NCBI RefSeq assembly: GCF_047511655.1
Contig: NC_133390.1
Coordinates: 131,865,583-131,929,582 of the forward strand
Origin: Castor canadensis
Taxonomy: Eukaryota > Chordata > Mammalia > Rodentia > Castoridae
Direction of reading: 5' to 3'
Length of the DNA: 64,000 bases
Shown piece after piece: positions 32,195 through 43,430 of the stretch. Made by a program: the position numbers and the translations under genes. Below the pieces are notes generated by a model. That model had not been told where the DNA came from. It ran no database searches and saw only the letters and a program-made list of their open reading frames with translations. The first letter of the stretch is position 1. Every line of letters starts with the position of its first letter.

Positions 32195-34850
32195 TTTTCT
32201 TTTTCTTTTTTTCTAATTGAGCAGAAAGTACAGAGGATTCCCATATATACCCCCTCCTCCTATAATTAACATCTTCCCTAGTGTGGTGCATTTGATAAAA
32301 TTGATGAACCGATATTGGTGTATTTGTTATTAACTAAAGTCCACGGTTTGCATTAGAGTTTATTGTTTGTGTTGTACATTCTATGGGTTTGAAAAAGTGT
32401 ATAATGTCATGTATCTACCATTATAGTATCATACACAATAGTTTCACTGTCCCTTTGCAAAGCCTCTATGCTTTGACTGTCCATCTCTCTCTCCCCCCAG
32501 GCCCTGGCAACCACTGATCTTTTCACTGTTTCTATAGTTTTGCCTTTTCCAGATTGTCTAGAGTTGGAATCATACTGTATGTAGTCTTTTCAGATTGACT
32601 TCTTTTACTTATGCATGCACTTAATAGCAATATGCATATCTTTTTATGACTTGATAGTCAACTACTTTTTTATCATTGAATAATATTCCATTGTTTGGAT
32701 GTACCACAGTTTATCTATGTATTTGCCAATAGAAGGACCTTCTTGATTGTTTCCAATATTTGGCTATTATGAAAAAACTGCCGTAATAAATCATATGCAG
32801 ATTTTGTGAGAGCATAAATTACCAACTCAAATTGGTAAAAACCAAAGTGTAGTTACTGGATGATATGGTAAGCCATGAAGTACACTGGTGACTGTCTTCC
32901 AAAATGGCTGTAGCATTTCACATTCCCACCACCAGTAATTCAGTGTTCCCACCACCAGTAATGCAGTGTGAGTGTTTCAGATTTTTGTTATCTAATAAGT
33001 GTATAGTGATATTTCTCACCATTAAGTATCATGTTAACTGCAGTTTTTTCTAGATGTTCTTTATCAACTTGAGGAAATTCCTTTCTATTTCTAGTTTTCT
33101 GAGAGTGTTTTTAAAAACCATGAATGAATGTTGGATTTTGTTAATTGTTTCTTCTGAATCTATCAATTTGACAAAATTTTTTCCCTCAACCTGTTGATAT
33201 GATGGATTACATTAATGTAGTTTTGAAAGTTGAACCAGCTTTGCATACCTGCTATAAATCCCACTTCATTATGGGGTATATAATTTTTTGAATATATTAC
33301 TGGATTTGGTTTGCTAATATTTTGGCGAGGAGTTTTGAAGTCATGCTCACGAGAGATTGGTATGTAGTTTTTCTTCTTTATAATGTCTTTTTTTCTTCCT
33401 TTCTTGCAATATCTTTTTCTGGTTTTGGTATTAGAGTAATGCTGACTTCATAGAATGTTCTAGGAAATAGTTCCTCTATTTCTTTCTTCTGGAAGAGATT
33501 GTAGAGAATTGGTATTATTTCTTTCTGACACATTTGGTGGAAGTCATCAGTAAAATAATCTGGGCCTGCTGCTTTCTTTTTAAAGGGCTATGAATTGTTG
33601 ATTTTATTTATTTAATAGACACGGGTTATTTAGAATATCTATTTTTTATGTAAGTTTTGGTAATTTGTATCCTCAGAATATTGGTCCATTTCATAGAAGT
33701 TACCAGATTTATGGGCATAAAATTGTTACACCATTTCTTTATTATCTTTCTGAGGTCCATGGAATCATTGGTGATAGTCCCTCTCTCATTTATGATATGA
33801 GCAATTTGTGTCTTTCTTTTTTGTCTGAGTAGAGGTTTATTAATTTTATTGATCTTTTCAAAGAGACAGCTTTTAGCTTCATTGATTTTATCTATTGATT
33901 TTCTACTTTCAATTTAACTGATTTCTGCTCTAATTTTTATTGTTTCTTTTCTTATGCTTAGCTTAGATTTAGTTTTTCTTTCCTTTTCCAGTTTCCTGAC
34001 TTATAAGACTGGATGATTGATTTTAGATTATCCTTTCCTAATGTACACATTCAATTTGTACATCTCCCTCTAAGCACTGCTTTCACTGTATCCCACAAAT
34101 TTGTTAAGTTGTATTACTTTTATTTAGTTCAAAATACTTTTAACTTTTCTTGAGACTTCTTTCATCTTTGTGTTATTTAGAAATGCTCTATTTAATCTCC
34201 AAATATTTTGGAATGTTCCAGCTACTTTCCCTTTATTGATTTCTAGTTTGATTCAATTGTGTTCTGAGAGCATACTTTGTATGATTTCTCTTTTTTAAAA
34301 TTCATTAAGATGTGTCTGTGGTCCAGAATATGGTCTACCTGGTTAAGTGTTCCAAGTGATCTTGAGAAGAATATGTATGCTGTTAGTAGTCTGCAGATGT
34401 CATTTAGATGGATGTTCAGTTGGATGATGGTGCTGTTCAGTTCAAGTATTTTTTTACTGACTTTATGCCCACTGGATCTGTCACATTGAAGCCTCTAACT
34501 GTTATAGAGGGTTTGTCCATTTTCCTTGCATCTCTGTCAGTTTCTGCCTCCATTTTTGGCACTTTGTTGCTAGGTACATGTATCTTAAGTATTGTTATAT
34601 CTTCCTTAAAAACTCACCCCTCCATCATTATGTGAGTTCCTTTTTATTCCTGATAATTTTCCTCTCCTGATGTTTGTTTTGTCTGAAAGCAGCTTTCATT
34701 TAATTAGTACTAACATGGTATAACTTTCTCCATTCTTTCATTTTTAATTTGTCTTTATATTTAAATTAGGCTTCTTATAGAAACATATAATTATGTCTTG
34801 TTTTAATCCATTCTGACAGTTTATGTATTTTAGCTGATATATTCAAACCA
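32195..34850 (-). mobile_element. Ancient L1 (L1M-like) 3' half, minus strand
   Basis: Starts with the old L1 3' UTR in antisense ('cagaaagtacagaggattcc' through 'ccctagtgtggtgcatttga') and passes through 'gaataatattccattgtttg'. ORF2 C-terminal and RT regions follow ('gctgacttcatagaatgttc', 'gcagatgtcatttagatgga'). It is heavily mutated with no long frame and apparently no young insertion inside. It is one of the oldest repeats in the window. Confidence 0.85.
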
Positions 34851-34939
34851 TACATACTTCACAACCAGGGATTTTGGTTCATTTGTTTGTAAGATTCCTA
34901 GAGGAAAGAGGGCTTGTTGCCTTTTATTCTGGATTTGTG

Positions 34940-35175
34940 CTCCCCCTGAAACTTTAAAATTTTGAAATAGTTTATACTTATACAAGATATATATACTAAA
35001 ATAGAGAGTTCCCATATACCCCTCACTCTAGCATCTTATATAACCATGGTACAAGTTATCAAAACAGAAATCAATACTGGTACATTACTATTAATGAATC
35101 AAAAACTTTATTCAGATTTTTCCTAGTTTTTCCTCTGATGTCCTCTTTTTGTTCCAGAATCCAAGCCAGGATGCC
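34940..35175 (-). mobile_element. Second ancient L1M-like 3' end, minus strand
   Basis: 'agagttcccatatacccctc' through 'catggtacaagttatcaaaa' and 'gtacattactattaatgaat' repeat the old L1 3' UTR text in antisense, independent of the 32195 element. Confidence 0.7.
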
Positions 35176-35780
35176 ACAGTACATTGAGGGAGCTATTGGT
35201 TTCATAAGTAGAAAGAACTTGGACCTGTGTGAAGTGGTATAACCAAATAAAGAGGAAAGAAGCCATTTCATGATCTTCCCTTATAAGAATTTCTGTTTGG
35301 GAAACAAAGTGGGTCTGAGTCCTTTCTCTAACCTTTGGAGATAGACAACTCTCTCTAGAGACTAAAAAAGTCTAGGGTGCAGTTTTAGAGTACAGATATT
35401 TCTCCTAGGACATCAGCCTCAAAAACCCTTGAAATGTGGAGTTAACCAAGCAGTCTACATCCATTTATCTTTCAGGAGAGAAGAGAAGTTTTATTATTCT
35501 TTTGGAGAAGATCAATTAACTAAAGAAATAGCTATCTCACTTCCCAAGTGGACTTTGTATTTGCTTTGTTGTATGAGTTGTGAGGAACTTTACTCTGACT
35601 TGGTCACCTCTTTCTTTCTGTGTTGATGTGAAAAGAAATGTCTGTGTGGTCAGAACCACGTCCTTCATTAGATGTTGATATTCTTGTAAATCATACCTTC
35701 TATAAAAGACCATGAGCAAAGGAAGGTCAGAGAAGGAATATTTACTTTGGTCTTTTCTCTGAGTTGGGAGCAGCATTCCC
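35176..35780. other. Intergenic, no gene seen
   Basis: No recognisable feature. Short frames only. Confidence 0.3.
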
Positions 35781-35782
35781 TA

Positions 35783-36213
35783 AGTGCTATGGCCCAAATG
35801 TTGTTGAGCCCTCAAAATTCATATGTTGGAGCCTAATACCCATTGGGATAGTATGAAGAGGTGGGAGGCTTTGGGAAGTGGTTAAGTCATGGCAGCTCTA
35901 CCTTCATAAATGGGATTAGTTCCCTCATAAAAGAGATTGAAAGACTGGGGGTGTGATGGCTTCGTGGTAGAGTACATGCTTAGCATGTGTAAGGTCTTGG
36001 GTTTGATCTCCAGCACACACAAAAAGATTGAAGGGAACTGCCTTGTCCTTTATGCAACGTGAGGATACACAGCAAGAGATGCTATGAAACAGAGATGAAG
36101 TACCATCTTGATCTTGAACTTCCCAGTCTCCAGACCATGAGAAATAAATTTCTATTTTCTGTAAATTACCCAATCCAGAGTATTTTGTTATATCAGCCTA
36201 AACAAACTAAGAT
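35783..36213 (+). mobile_element. MaLR-type solo LTR, split by an ID-like SINE
   Basis: The left part carries 'ccctcaaaattcatatgttg' and 'gggattagttccctcataaa'. The right part carries 'cttgatcttgaacttcccag', 'ccatgagaaataaatttcta' and 'gagtattttgttatatcagc'. These are hallmarks of MLT1/MST-type LTRs in + orientation. The left and right parts join logically across the SINE at 35943-36024. Confidence 0.8.
35943..36024 (+). repeat. ID-like SINE nested in MaLR LTR, with TSD
   Basis: 'gactgggggtgtgatggctt' to 'gatctccagcacacac'. Flanking repeats agattgaaag (35934-35943) and agattgaagg (36025-36034) look like the duplicated target inside the LTR. Confidence 0.8.
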
Positions 36214-36317
36214 ATTAATAATCTGTAAACACACATCTGGGGCCTGGGGTTCTAATTTATACCAATGGATTGGCCCAGGAATCCCAAGCCCAAAATTAAC
36301 ATAGAAAGTGATCCCTG

Positions 36318-36455
36318 AAAATAGTTTCTGCTGGGTATTGAGGGGGTGGGAGGGGAGAGGGAGGGGGTGGAGTGGGTGGTAAGGGAGGGGATGGGGGCAG
36401 GGGGGAGAAATGAACCAAGCCTTGTATGCACATATGAATACTAAAAGAAAAAAAA
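36318..36455 (+). mobile_element. Very short young L1 3' end (about 138 bp) with perfect TSD
   Basis: Contains only 'aaatagtttctgctgggtat', the G-rich tract (36341-36405) and the terminal 'acatatgaatactaaaag' plus poly(A). The 13-bp repeat aaagtgatccctg is at 36305-36317 and 36456-36468. Confidence 0.9.
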
Positions 36456-36559
36456 AAAGTGATCCCTGGCTGATCACACCTTCTTGTCATCTAGAAGTAA
36501 ATACAAATGGAGGGTCAGAACTCAGAAAAACCTGCATAAGTGACCAAGATAAAGTCCTA

Positions 36560-37190
36560 TGGAGCATGAGGACAATCTGATCATTGCAGAGCACAGGAAA
36601 AAACTATGAACAGGAATCAGCAGAAACCACAGATATCAGTCTCTGATAACAAAAACTTTTCAGTATTGATCCTAAAATGGGTGTTTTAAAATCAGAAATG
36701 AAAAATATAGTCACTGAGCTTAAAAACACCATGCATGGTTTGTATAGCACATTAGGTACCACTTAAGAGAGAATTGAGGAAGTCAGTTAAATATGCAGCT
36801 CAAAGAGATTTTAAAAAGTTAGAAAGAAAAGAGAAACGAGAGGTCTAAAGAGACATGGAAGATAGGATAGGAAACTCCAAACTAAGAATAATAAACCAAT
36901 AAGGAGAGAATAGAAGGAAAGAGGGAGTGTTGACATCAGAAAAGATAAAATCTGATAATTTTCTTAAAACAAATGGAAGACAAGAAACCTCAGGCCCAGA
37001 ACCCCCAAGGAGCTCCCAGTAATAGAAGGAGTTTGTGACCAAAGTTCCCCTAAGCTCAAGAGGACCAAGAACAAACCAATCCAGGATGTTTCTCCTTGGA
37101 CAGATAAAAAGACTCCACTAGAACTATAGGTGTCAGAACAAAATGCCACAGTGTTTTCCATTTCATCTTTCTGGAGCGCTGAATAGAGGC
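36560..37190 (+). mobile_element. Possible ancient LINE 5'-region remnant
   Basis: A-rich text with 'gaaatgaaaaatatagtcac', 'agaaaagataaaatctgata' and similar strings resembles decayed L1-type ORF1/5' sequence in sense orientation. The family is uncertain. Confidence 0.4.
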
Positions 37191-38435
37191 CTTTTTGGTG
37201 TGTTCAGGAAAGTCTGATTTAATGCATATGTCATCCAGTGTCTGTGATGGGTAGTTGTTCACTGTCATATCATCTTATTTTCTTTTTCTTCTTCCTCTAC
37301 TCTTTAATGAAGATTTCTCTTGTTGATTTGAGGCTGTCTGGTTAACTAGCATGTTGGGAGAATGAGTTGGAACAAGTAAGATTCAGCAATCTGACCAGCA
37401 CGCCACATTTCTTTTTATGGACTAAAGGAGTAGACAGTCTGGGTCCACTCAGAAGGCAGCTCTGGCTCCGTCCTGCCAAAACCTGGGCTACCATAACCTA
37501 CCCAGTCTCAGTTGCCATATCTGTTTGCATCCATAAGTGAAAATTCAGCTCAAACAAAAACAAAGTTTCAAGGGCATTGCTCATTGCTCAATGCCACATT
37601 CTAAAACTTTTGTTGCAAGCAGTGAACAGAACAACTTTGTCAACAGGGACACCAGGCAACCTACTTCTGTTTTTGGAGGACCCACCCTAGGACTGGTCTA
37701 TGAGAGTTCTGATACTGGGCTCCCTTCTTCCCCCTACACGTGGGTGGTAACATGGAAGAGGAATGCTCTTGGCTGTCTTCCTTGGATCAGCTGAGGATTT
37801 TGGGTCAGGATTCTTGAGGGCCAGTAAAGTGAATGAGAAGAAGTTAAAGTCCTCCAAGGAGACCTCATCAGATGACAGGCATATGGTTCATATGAATCCA
37901 TCTAAGGGCTAGTTCACTCTGTGCTAAGTGTATACAACATGCTCAGGCCAGTCCCAGACTCTTCTTTGAGTTTATAATGGACTGTCTAGGCTTAGGTTCC
38001 CCCAGGCAGACTCTGTAACAGGAATTTGAGTGAAATAGTTTATCTCAAAGGTGAACCCAGGTGGCCAAGGTAGAAGAGTGTGACAGGGACACAGGGTTAG
38101 TGTGATAGTGAGTGAGTTTTGCCAGGCTCAGTCATATGTGGACCTTGGGTGAGAGAACCCACTGCAGGATCTTTCCCCCAATTAATAAAGTTGCCAGACT
38201 CTTGTTCGCCTTCAAGGGTGGCTGCTGGAGGCTTACTTCCTCAGGACCACAGTCCTGCAGGTACCTCCTGGAGCCTGAGGACATCCTCAGGCAGAGTGGC
38301 AGATGCTTGGGGTAGGAAGCTGTGACGTCTTTGGGAATCATCTGCAGAGGGTGCAGAAGAGTGGTGTGGGGGGAGATGGGCTGATGTGTAGCCCACCGAG
38401 TGTCAGCCGCAGCATCTGGCAGTGGGGACAGTTAA
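37191..38435. other. Intergenic, unique, no gene identified
   Basis: No repeat or coding signature that I can defend. Confidence 0.3.
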
Positions 38436-38439
38436 AGCA

Positions 38440-38665
38440 CAGTGAACAAGCAGATGAATGAATGATTACAATTGTGGCAGGTGCCTTAGCAGGTGCCACA
38501 TATGTGTCCTATGTGGCAGATGCTCCAGGCAAGAATGACCTAGGTCAGCTCTCCCCACATTTTTGCCCTCAAAACCATGAGAAAAATAAAATGGTTTGTT
38601 TTCAGTGGCTAAGATTTAAAATAATTTGTGATGCTGAAATAGTAACCAGAACATTCAACCAAGAA
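38440..38665 (+). mobile_element. Possible MaLR/ERVL LTR 3' fragment
   Basis: 'ccatgagaaaaataaaatgg' and 'aatttgtgatgctgaaatag taacc' resemble the polyadenylation end of an old LTR. Confidence 0.4.
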
Positions 38666-40190
38666 AGGGTTCAGAGGCTGGCACTCTCGTGGGCATGCCA
38701 AATGGATCCATAGTTCCTGATTCCAGTTAGGGATCACTTCCCACAGTTTGGGGTCAGTTTTATGACATATCCATAAGGTGTGGTCAGAATGAGCCTGGTG
38801 AGAATAGTGCGTAGTTGAGGACGATGCTCAGGAATCTGTTTGGGCTCCTGGGGAGGAAAGTAAGGAAGATCTGGGGAGAAGCAGGCTGTAGAGGAAGATA
38901 CTAACTTCAGCTCTGAGAGGACTGTGTTTCAGGGCTTCCTGGAGACTCTGGGGCATGTGTGCAAGAGGCCATTGCAGATGTGACTTAGTTCCAGGCTGGA
39001 GTCAGATCTGGGAGTTTTGGGCAGGGAGATGGGCTCCCATGTTAGGGAGAGAAGTGTCCAAGGTGGACTCTGAGTCAAGCATTCCAGGAGATGTCATCAG
39101 TCTGGAGGTGCCTTCAGGGAACATCAGTGAAGAAGCAAGTGTCTGAGGCTGGGGTCCCTAGAAGCTGAGCTGGAGATAGTGTCTGAATGCATGACATTTA
39201 TTAGGCTGAAGGGTATCTCAGGACTGAGGGAGGCCAGAAGCAGAGAGGAAGTTGCTGAGCAAGGATGCGACTAGCTTGATTGATGCAGGCAAAGGATTTG
39301 GGAGCAGACATGACCACAGTTGGTTGAAACCAGAGGTGAGGCCTCATATCATACCTCTGCTCAGTAGATCAATACTATATGTTATGGATTAAAGAGTTTT
39401 TGCCAGCAGAAAATTCTGTCAATAAAGATCTGGGCAAGCTGTTAGCAGCCTACATTCATAGCAGGTGGAAGAAGGTGTCAGAGTTCAGGAAAGGGGTCTG
39501 AGCAGCACAGCATGGGGCAGGGGGAGGGAGCAATGTGGAAGTGATCATTAGCAAGTAAAGGGGGAACCCTAAGTGATAGAGTAGAATGCACCCTAGATCA
39601 TTTATAATACAATGCTTGTCAGCCTGCGGTCCAGGGCTTTTCAGAACCTGTTATGCTTGTGGGCAAAGTGGACTCAGAGCAGAGAAAGCCCCCAGGGAAA
39701 GATAGGCAGCAGTAGAAGCTGGAGACTGGGTAGGTGTGCAGGCAGAGTGGGTAGGCTAGGAAATGTGCACAGGGCAAAACAGCATCTCCTACAAAATCTT
39801 TATGGAAGGGCACAAAAGCAATTGAGAAGGAACAGTCAAAGAGATGGGAGGAAATCAGAAAAGGACCAGCACCATGGGATTAATTTCCGTAGACACTCCT
39901 ACGTGACAGACCGTACCCACGCTATGCATCCCACTCCTGCTGTGTCTGAGTACAATCAGCCTGGTCAGCTGCGGCTCTGAAAGGCTGAAGGGGGCGCCTG
40001 TGGATCACCCACAACCTGACTAGTCTCAGCCTGACGCTGAGAAAAAACTGGGTAGCGCCCAGGCTAGGAGAGTTGAAGGAACACGTGGCCCTGGGAGTGG
40101 AAGGCACATTCGTGGTTAGTTTGGAAATCTTCCCTGAAAATAATGAGTGGAGAAATCTTTGCTGATTAGTTAAATCCGGGATAATCCTGG
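38666..40190. other. Intergenic, unique, no gene identified
   Basis: The longest frame is 122 codons at 39612-39980 (+) with no recognisable features. 39120-39260 may be an LTR scrap. Confidence 0.3.
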
Positions 40191-42350
40191 CTGATGAGGG
40201 CAGATCCGGACTCCTTAACGGATTTAGGGTTCCAAAACTACTCTCAGAGGTGGCCCGGGGCGGGGACATTCGCCTGGATTATGCCTCTGGCCTCAGATTT
40301 GCAAGTGGGGATCGGAGGCTGGGAGGAGCCCACATTCCCGGCTACCAGGGAACCGAGGCGGTGTCCCATGGCGAGTGCCCACAGACTTATCATCATGGGT
40401 GGATTCGGGTGCAGCTCGCTTTCTCTTGTCCATGTCTCCTAAACTTTTGGAAGCTCTTCTTCTGCCTTGGCGGACGCTGAGCTAAGCTCTTTGCCCCTCT
40501 AGCTGCTGCGTTCCATCCCTTGGCGCTGCGGGACTGAACTGATCCCCGCGGCACAGGGCGCGCGACTGGACACTGGTTCCCTCGAAGCAGCTGGGCGCGG
40601 ATTCGAGACTGGAGTAGGAAGGTGTTTGTTAGTGGAGAGAGGGCAGTGAAAGTGTTTTCTGATGTTTTGTTCCTGAAACAGCCATGCTGTGACAGGGAAG
40701 GCGCCCCAGGATCCAGCTCGCCCTGTGTGAGGGTCCCGGGGTTGTAGAAGGCGTTAGGGACGCCTCAGTTCAGAAATTGCAGAACCCCCTTAGAGCCCCT
40801 CAAAGCCCCACCCTGGGCTCTTTGTTCTCGCTCCTTTGCTCTACTTCGACTTCCCCATTTCTCTCTCGGCGTCCGGTGTGATCTGGCTAGTGTCTGTAAA
40901 GTGGTTTGGTAAAATCTTTCCCAAGGGGTTGGAGACAGGTCTGCTCTTGGCTACTGCACTGAGCTCACTGTGTGGAGTCTTAGGTTAAGCTCCCGTCCTT
41001 TTGGTACCTTTGGATCCCTGGTCGTCTTCTGCCTCCCCAGGCATAAACTAAGGGAGGGAGGCCCCAAGACCCTGGACCAGGTGAAGCGGTGGTGTCCGTA
41101 CCCCAGCTTCTGAGACTCCTTGTGGGGGACCCTAGTCGATCCACCTTACAGCCAACTGTCCCGCCTGCCCACCCTGGTTGCGAACTACAAAATGTGTACA
41201 ATCATAGCTATCTCTCAACTGTGACCCCAAATTCAGATTTACAAATGACAGTGTTGCCGGGAGACGAGCTCGAGGATTTGGCATGGTTCTGTATCTCTGA
41301 CGCCTTTCCCTGAATCCAGAGGTAAATTTCGTGGAAAATTCCTGGCACAGCGGAAAAATGACGCCGGGGTTTAAAATGGCAAACCCCTCTTCCCCACCCC
41401 CACCCCGAAACCTCCCCAGCAATTCAACGGACAATTATCCCAAAGGAAAGTTATTGTTTTGCTAATCCCGGGAACAGCTTGAGGGGAGATTTGGGTCTTC
41501 CTTTAATAATGGAACTTTAATGCGCAGCCTCTTGCAATTATCTTTATGAGAAGCCCCCTGTTTAATCCGCACGTTCAGCAGAAACCCTACTCGAACTCGC
41601 AGCGAGTAGAGACCTACTTTGCAGGACAGTGCTCCGGCTCCTGCGTACAACAGGGAGCAGCGCCCAGTCCCTCAAGGTGGTTGAGAGTTGCCCCTTCGAC
41701 TGTCGGGTCCTCCGGAAGTGCGAGTGAGGCGATTCAGCTTTGTGGTTCTGTTACTGGGAAGATTACGCTCAGGTCTCCGAGCAGAGGTAGAAGTACCCAA
41801 GGCTAAGCCAGGAGCTTGGCTTACCCACCAGCTTCGTTCGGCGCCAGTTTCACATGAAAAGCGGGTTGTCTTTGAATAAACATAGAATCGGACAATTTTG
41901 TTAGTCTCCGTGAAAAGGCATGTGGCACAGTAGATGGACTCTATTTTATCTCAATTCTCCCCCAGCCCATTTAGAATTGCTGGATAAAATACTGGCACAC
42001 ACTTATACAAAAATAATACTCATTGTTTATCTGAAATTTAAATTTCACCGAGATCGGCGTAGTTTTGTTAAACCTAGCACCCTGTCCCCATCGTCCGGGT
42101 CCCGCCAAGACCACATCTGCTTCTACTTTAGCTCTGGCGACTTTGTGACCCACTGCAGCCCAGCCTGGAGAGTCCTGGGGCAAATTTAGGCTGGAGGCAG
42201 AGTGGCTGTGAATTATATGAACGTTTTCCATCCATTTCCTTTTGAGAATTTTCAGGGAAGACCTTCTTGGCCGTGGCAGTGGAGTTGGAGGGCTGGCAGG
42301 GGTCATTTTGGTGGTAATGGTCGGGGTGCTGCTGGGAATGAGGCCTTCGG
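40191..42350. promoter_or_regulatory. CpG-bearing unique upstream region of VSX1
   Basis: GC content and CpG frequency rise from about 40190 and no interspersed repeat is recognisable until 42355, unlike the repeat-dense flanks. This repeat-poor, CpG-retaining 2 kb next to a developmental homeobox gene is a good place for regulatory DNA. No coding frame here is convincing. Confidence 0.45.
41433..41541. promoter_or_regulatory. Cluster of homeodomain-type motifs upstream of VSX1
   Basis: Within about 110 bp: AATTAT (41433), GCTAATCCC (41461-41469, the CRX/OTX-type TAATCC), CTTTAATAATGG (41501-41512), TTTAATG (41516-41522) and GCAATTATC (41534-41542). TAATCC is the preferred core of OTX2/CRX, and ATTA cores suit paired-type factors. 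Binding is inference from motif only. Confidence 0.4.
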
Positions 42351-42354
42351 TCTT

Positions 42355-42588
42355 TTTCTCTGGGGTTGGGGGTAACTGGGGTTAGAACTCAGGGTTTCGC
42401 TGTCGCAAAGCAGGCTCTCTAGCGCTTGAGCCACACCTCTATTCCATTTTGCTCTGACCATTTTGGAGATGGGGGGCGGGTCTCGCGAACTATTTCCCCG
42501 CGCTGGCCTCGAACCACGATTTTCCTGATCTCAGCCTCCAAAGTAGCTAGGCTTACAGGCATGAGCCACCGGTGCCTGATTGGCCCTC
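42355..42588 (-). repeat. Composite SINE close to the VSX1 promoter, minus strand
   Basis: ID-like unit ('gttagaactcagggtttcgc ... cgcttgagccac') followed by a B1-like part ('tctcgcgaactatttccccg ... cttacaggcatgagccacc'). It retains several CpGs, unlike most SINE copies in the window, and ends about 340 bp before the TATA box. Confidence 0.85.
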
Positions 42589-42880
42589 GGACTTAATGAG
42601 CAATTGGAAGGTGTCGGAGGGTTTGGGAAGTCAGGGAGAATATGGAAAGAAGACCAAACCAGGATGTGGAAATTGTGGCTTTTAGAGGGACAGACAGCGG
42701 AGTCGTCCCTTCCTCCCCCTAACCTTGGGAGAATGGGGTTGGGGTAGGCAAGGGGACAGCTGGAGAGGAGAAAAGGAAGTGATTGAGGGACTACAGCTGG
42801 GAGGGCGGCAACCTGGGGGAGGAGAATGGGTGGTGTCCCCACTTCGTGGATCCGGATAGTGACGGGTCTGCATCCCGCTG

Positions 42881-42885
42881 ATTGG
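42881..42885 (-). promoter_or_regulatory. Inverted CCAAT box, VSX1 promoter
   Basis: ATTGG on the + strand, 41 bp before the TATA box, a common position for an NF-Y site. Confidence 0.4.
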
Positions 42886-42925
42886 AGCCTTCCAGACCAT
42901 GGGTGCTCGATGGGCAGCCCAGGCG

Positions 42926-42931
42926 TATAAA
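42926..42931 (+). promoter_or_regulatory. TATA box of VSX1
   Basis: gcgTATAAAgcgg sits 70 bp before the start codon. Transcription would start about 25-30 bases on, near 42955-42960, giving a 5' UTR of only about 40-45 nt. This placement puts the in-frame ATG at 42899 upstream of the transcript. Confidence 0.55.
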
Positions 42932-43000
42932 GCGGCTTCTGAACTAAGCAAATGTGACCAGAGAGAATCGCACTTCGCCTCGCCTACCCGGCTGAGAATC

Positions 43001-43430
43001 ATGACCGGACGGGACGCGCTTTCTGATGGGCGCGTCAGGAGCAGGGTCCTGGTGCCCGGCGGTTCCCCCACGGGCTCACGCCCTCGAAGCTTCGCCATCA
43101 CAGACCTGCTGGGTTTGGAGGCCAACCTGCCGGCCCCCGCCGGCCCGGGGCCGGGATCCAGCTGTGAGAGCCCGGCGGCCTCACGAGGCCCGGGGCCTGG
43201 GCTCGGCGGCTCCTGCTTGGCGCGTGGGGCTCTCCCGCTGGGGCTGGGCCTGGGCCTCCTCTGTGGCTTTAGCGCCCAGCCGCCCTCTGCTGCTCGGGCA
43301 CCCTGTCTGCTTCTGGCCGACTTGCCGTTTCTGCCTCCTGGGGGACCCGAGTCCGCTGCCCCGCAGGGTCCTGGCCACACGCCGCCCGCGCTTCACCGCC
43401 AGAAGCGCAACGAGAACCTCTCCACGTCCG
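43001..43430 (+). CDS. VSX1: VSX1 coding exon 1
   Basis: Begins [10 protein letters not shown] and codes for residues 1-143 plus the first base of codon 144. It is a Pro/Gly/Ala/Leu-rich low-complexity N-terminal region with the octapeptide FAITDLLG at 31-38. It includes a GLGLGL stretch that appears two residues longer than the human protein as I recall it. The donor is gtaacc at 43431. The start codon has A at -3. Confidence 0.95.

Noticed and set aside
42682..43380. 232-codon minus-strand frame antisense to VSX1 exon 1
   Set aside because: Pro/Arg/Ser-rich composition typical of the complement of a GC-rich exon. No family resemblance or splice support.
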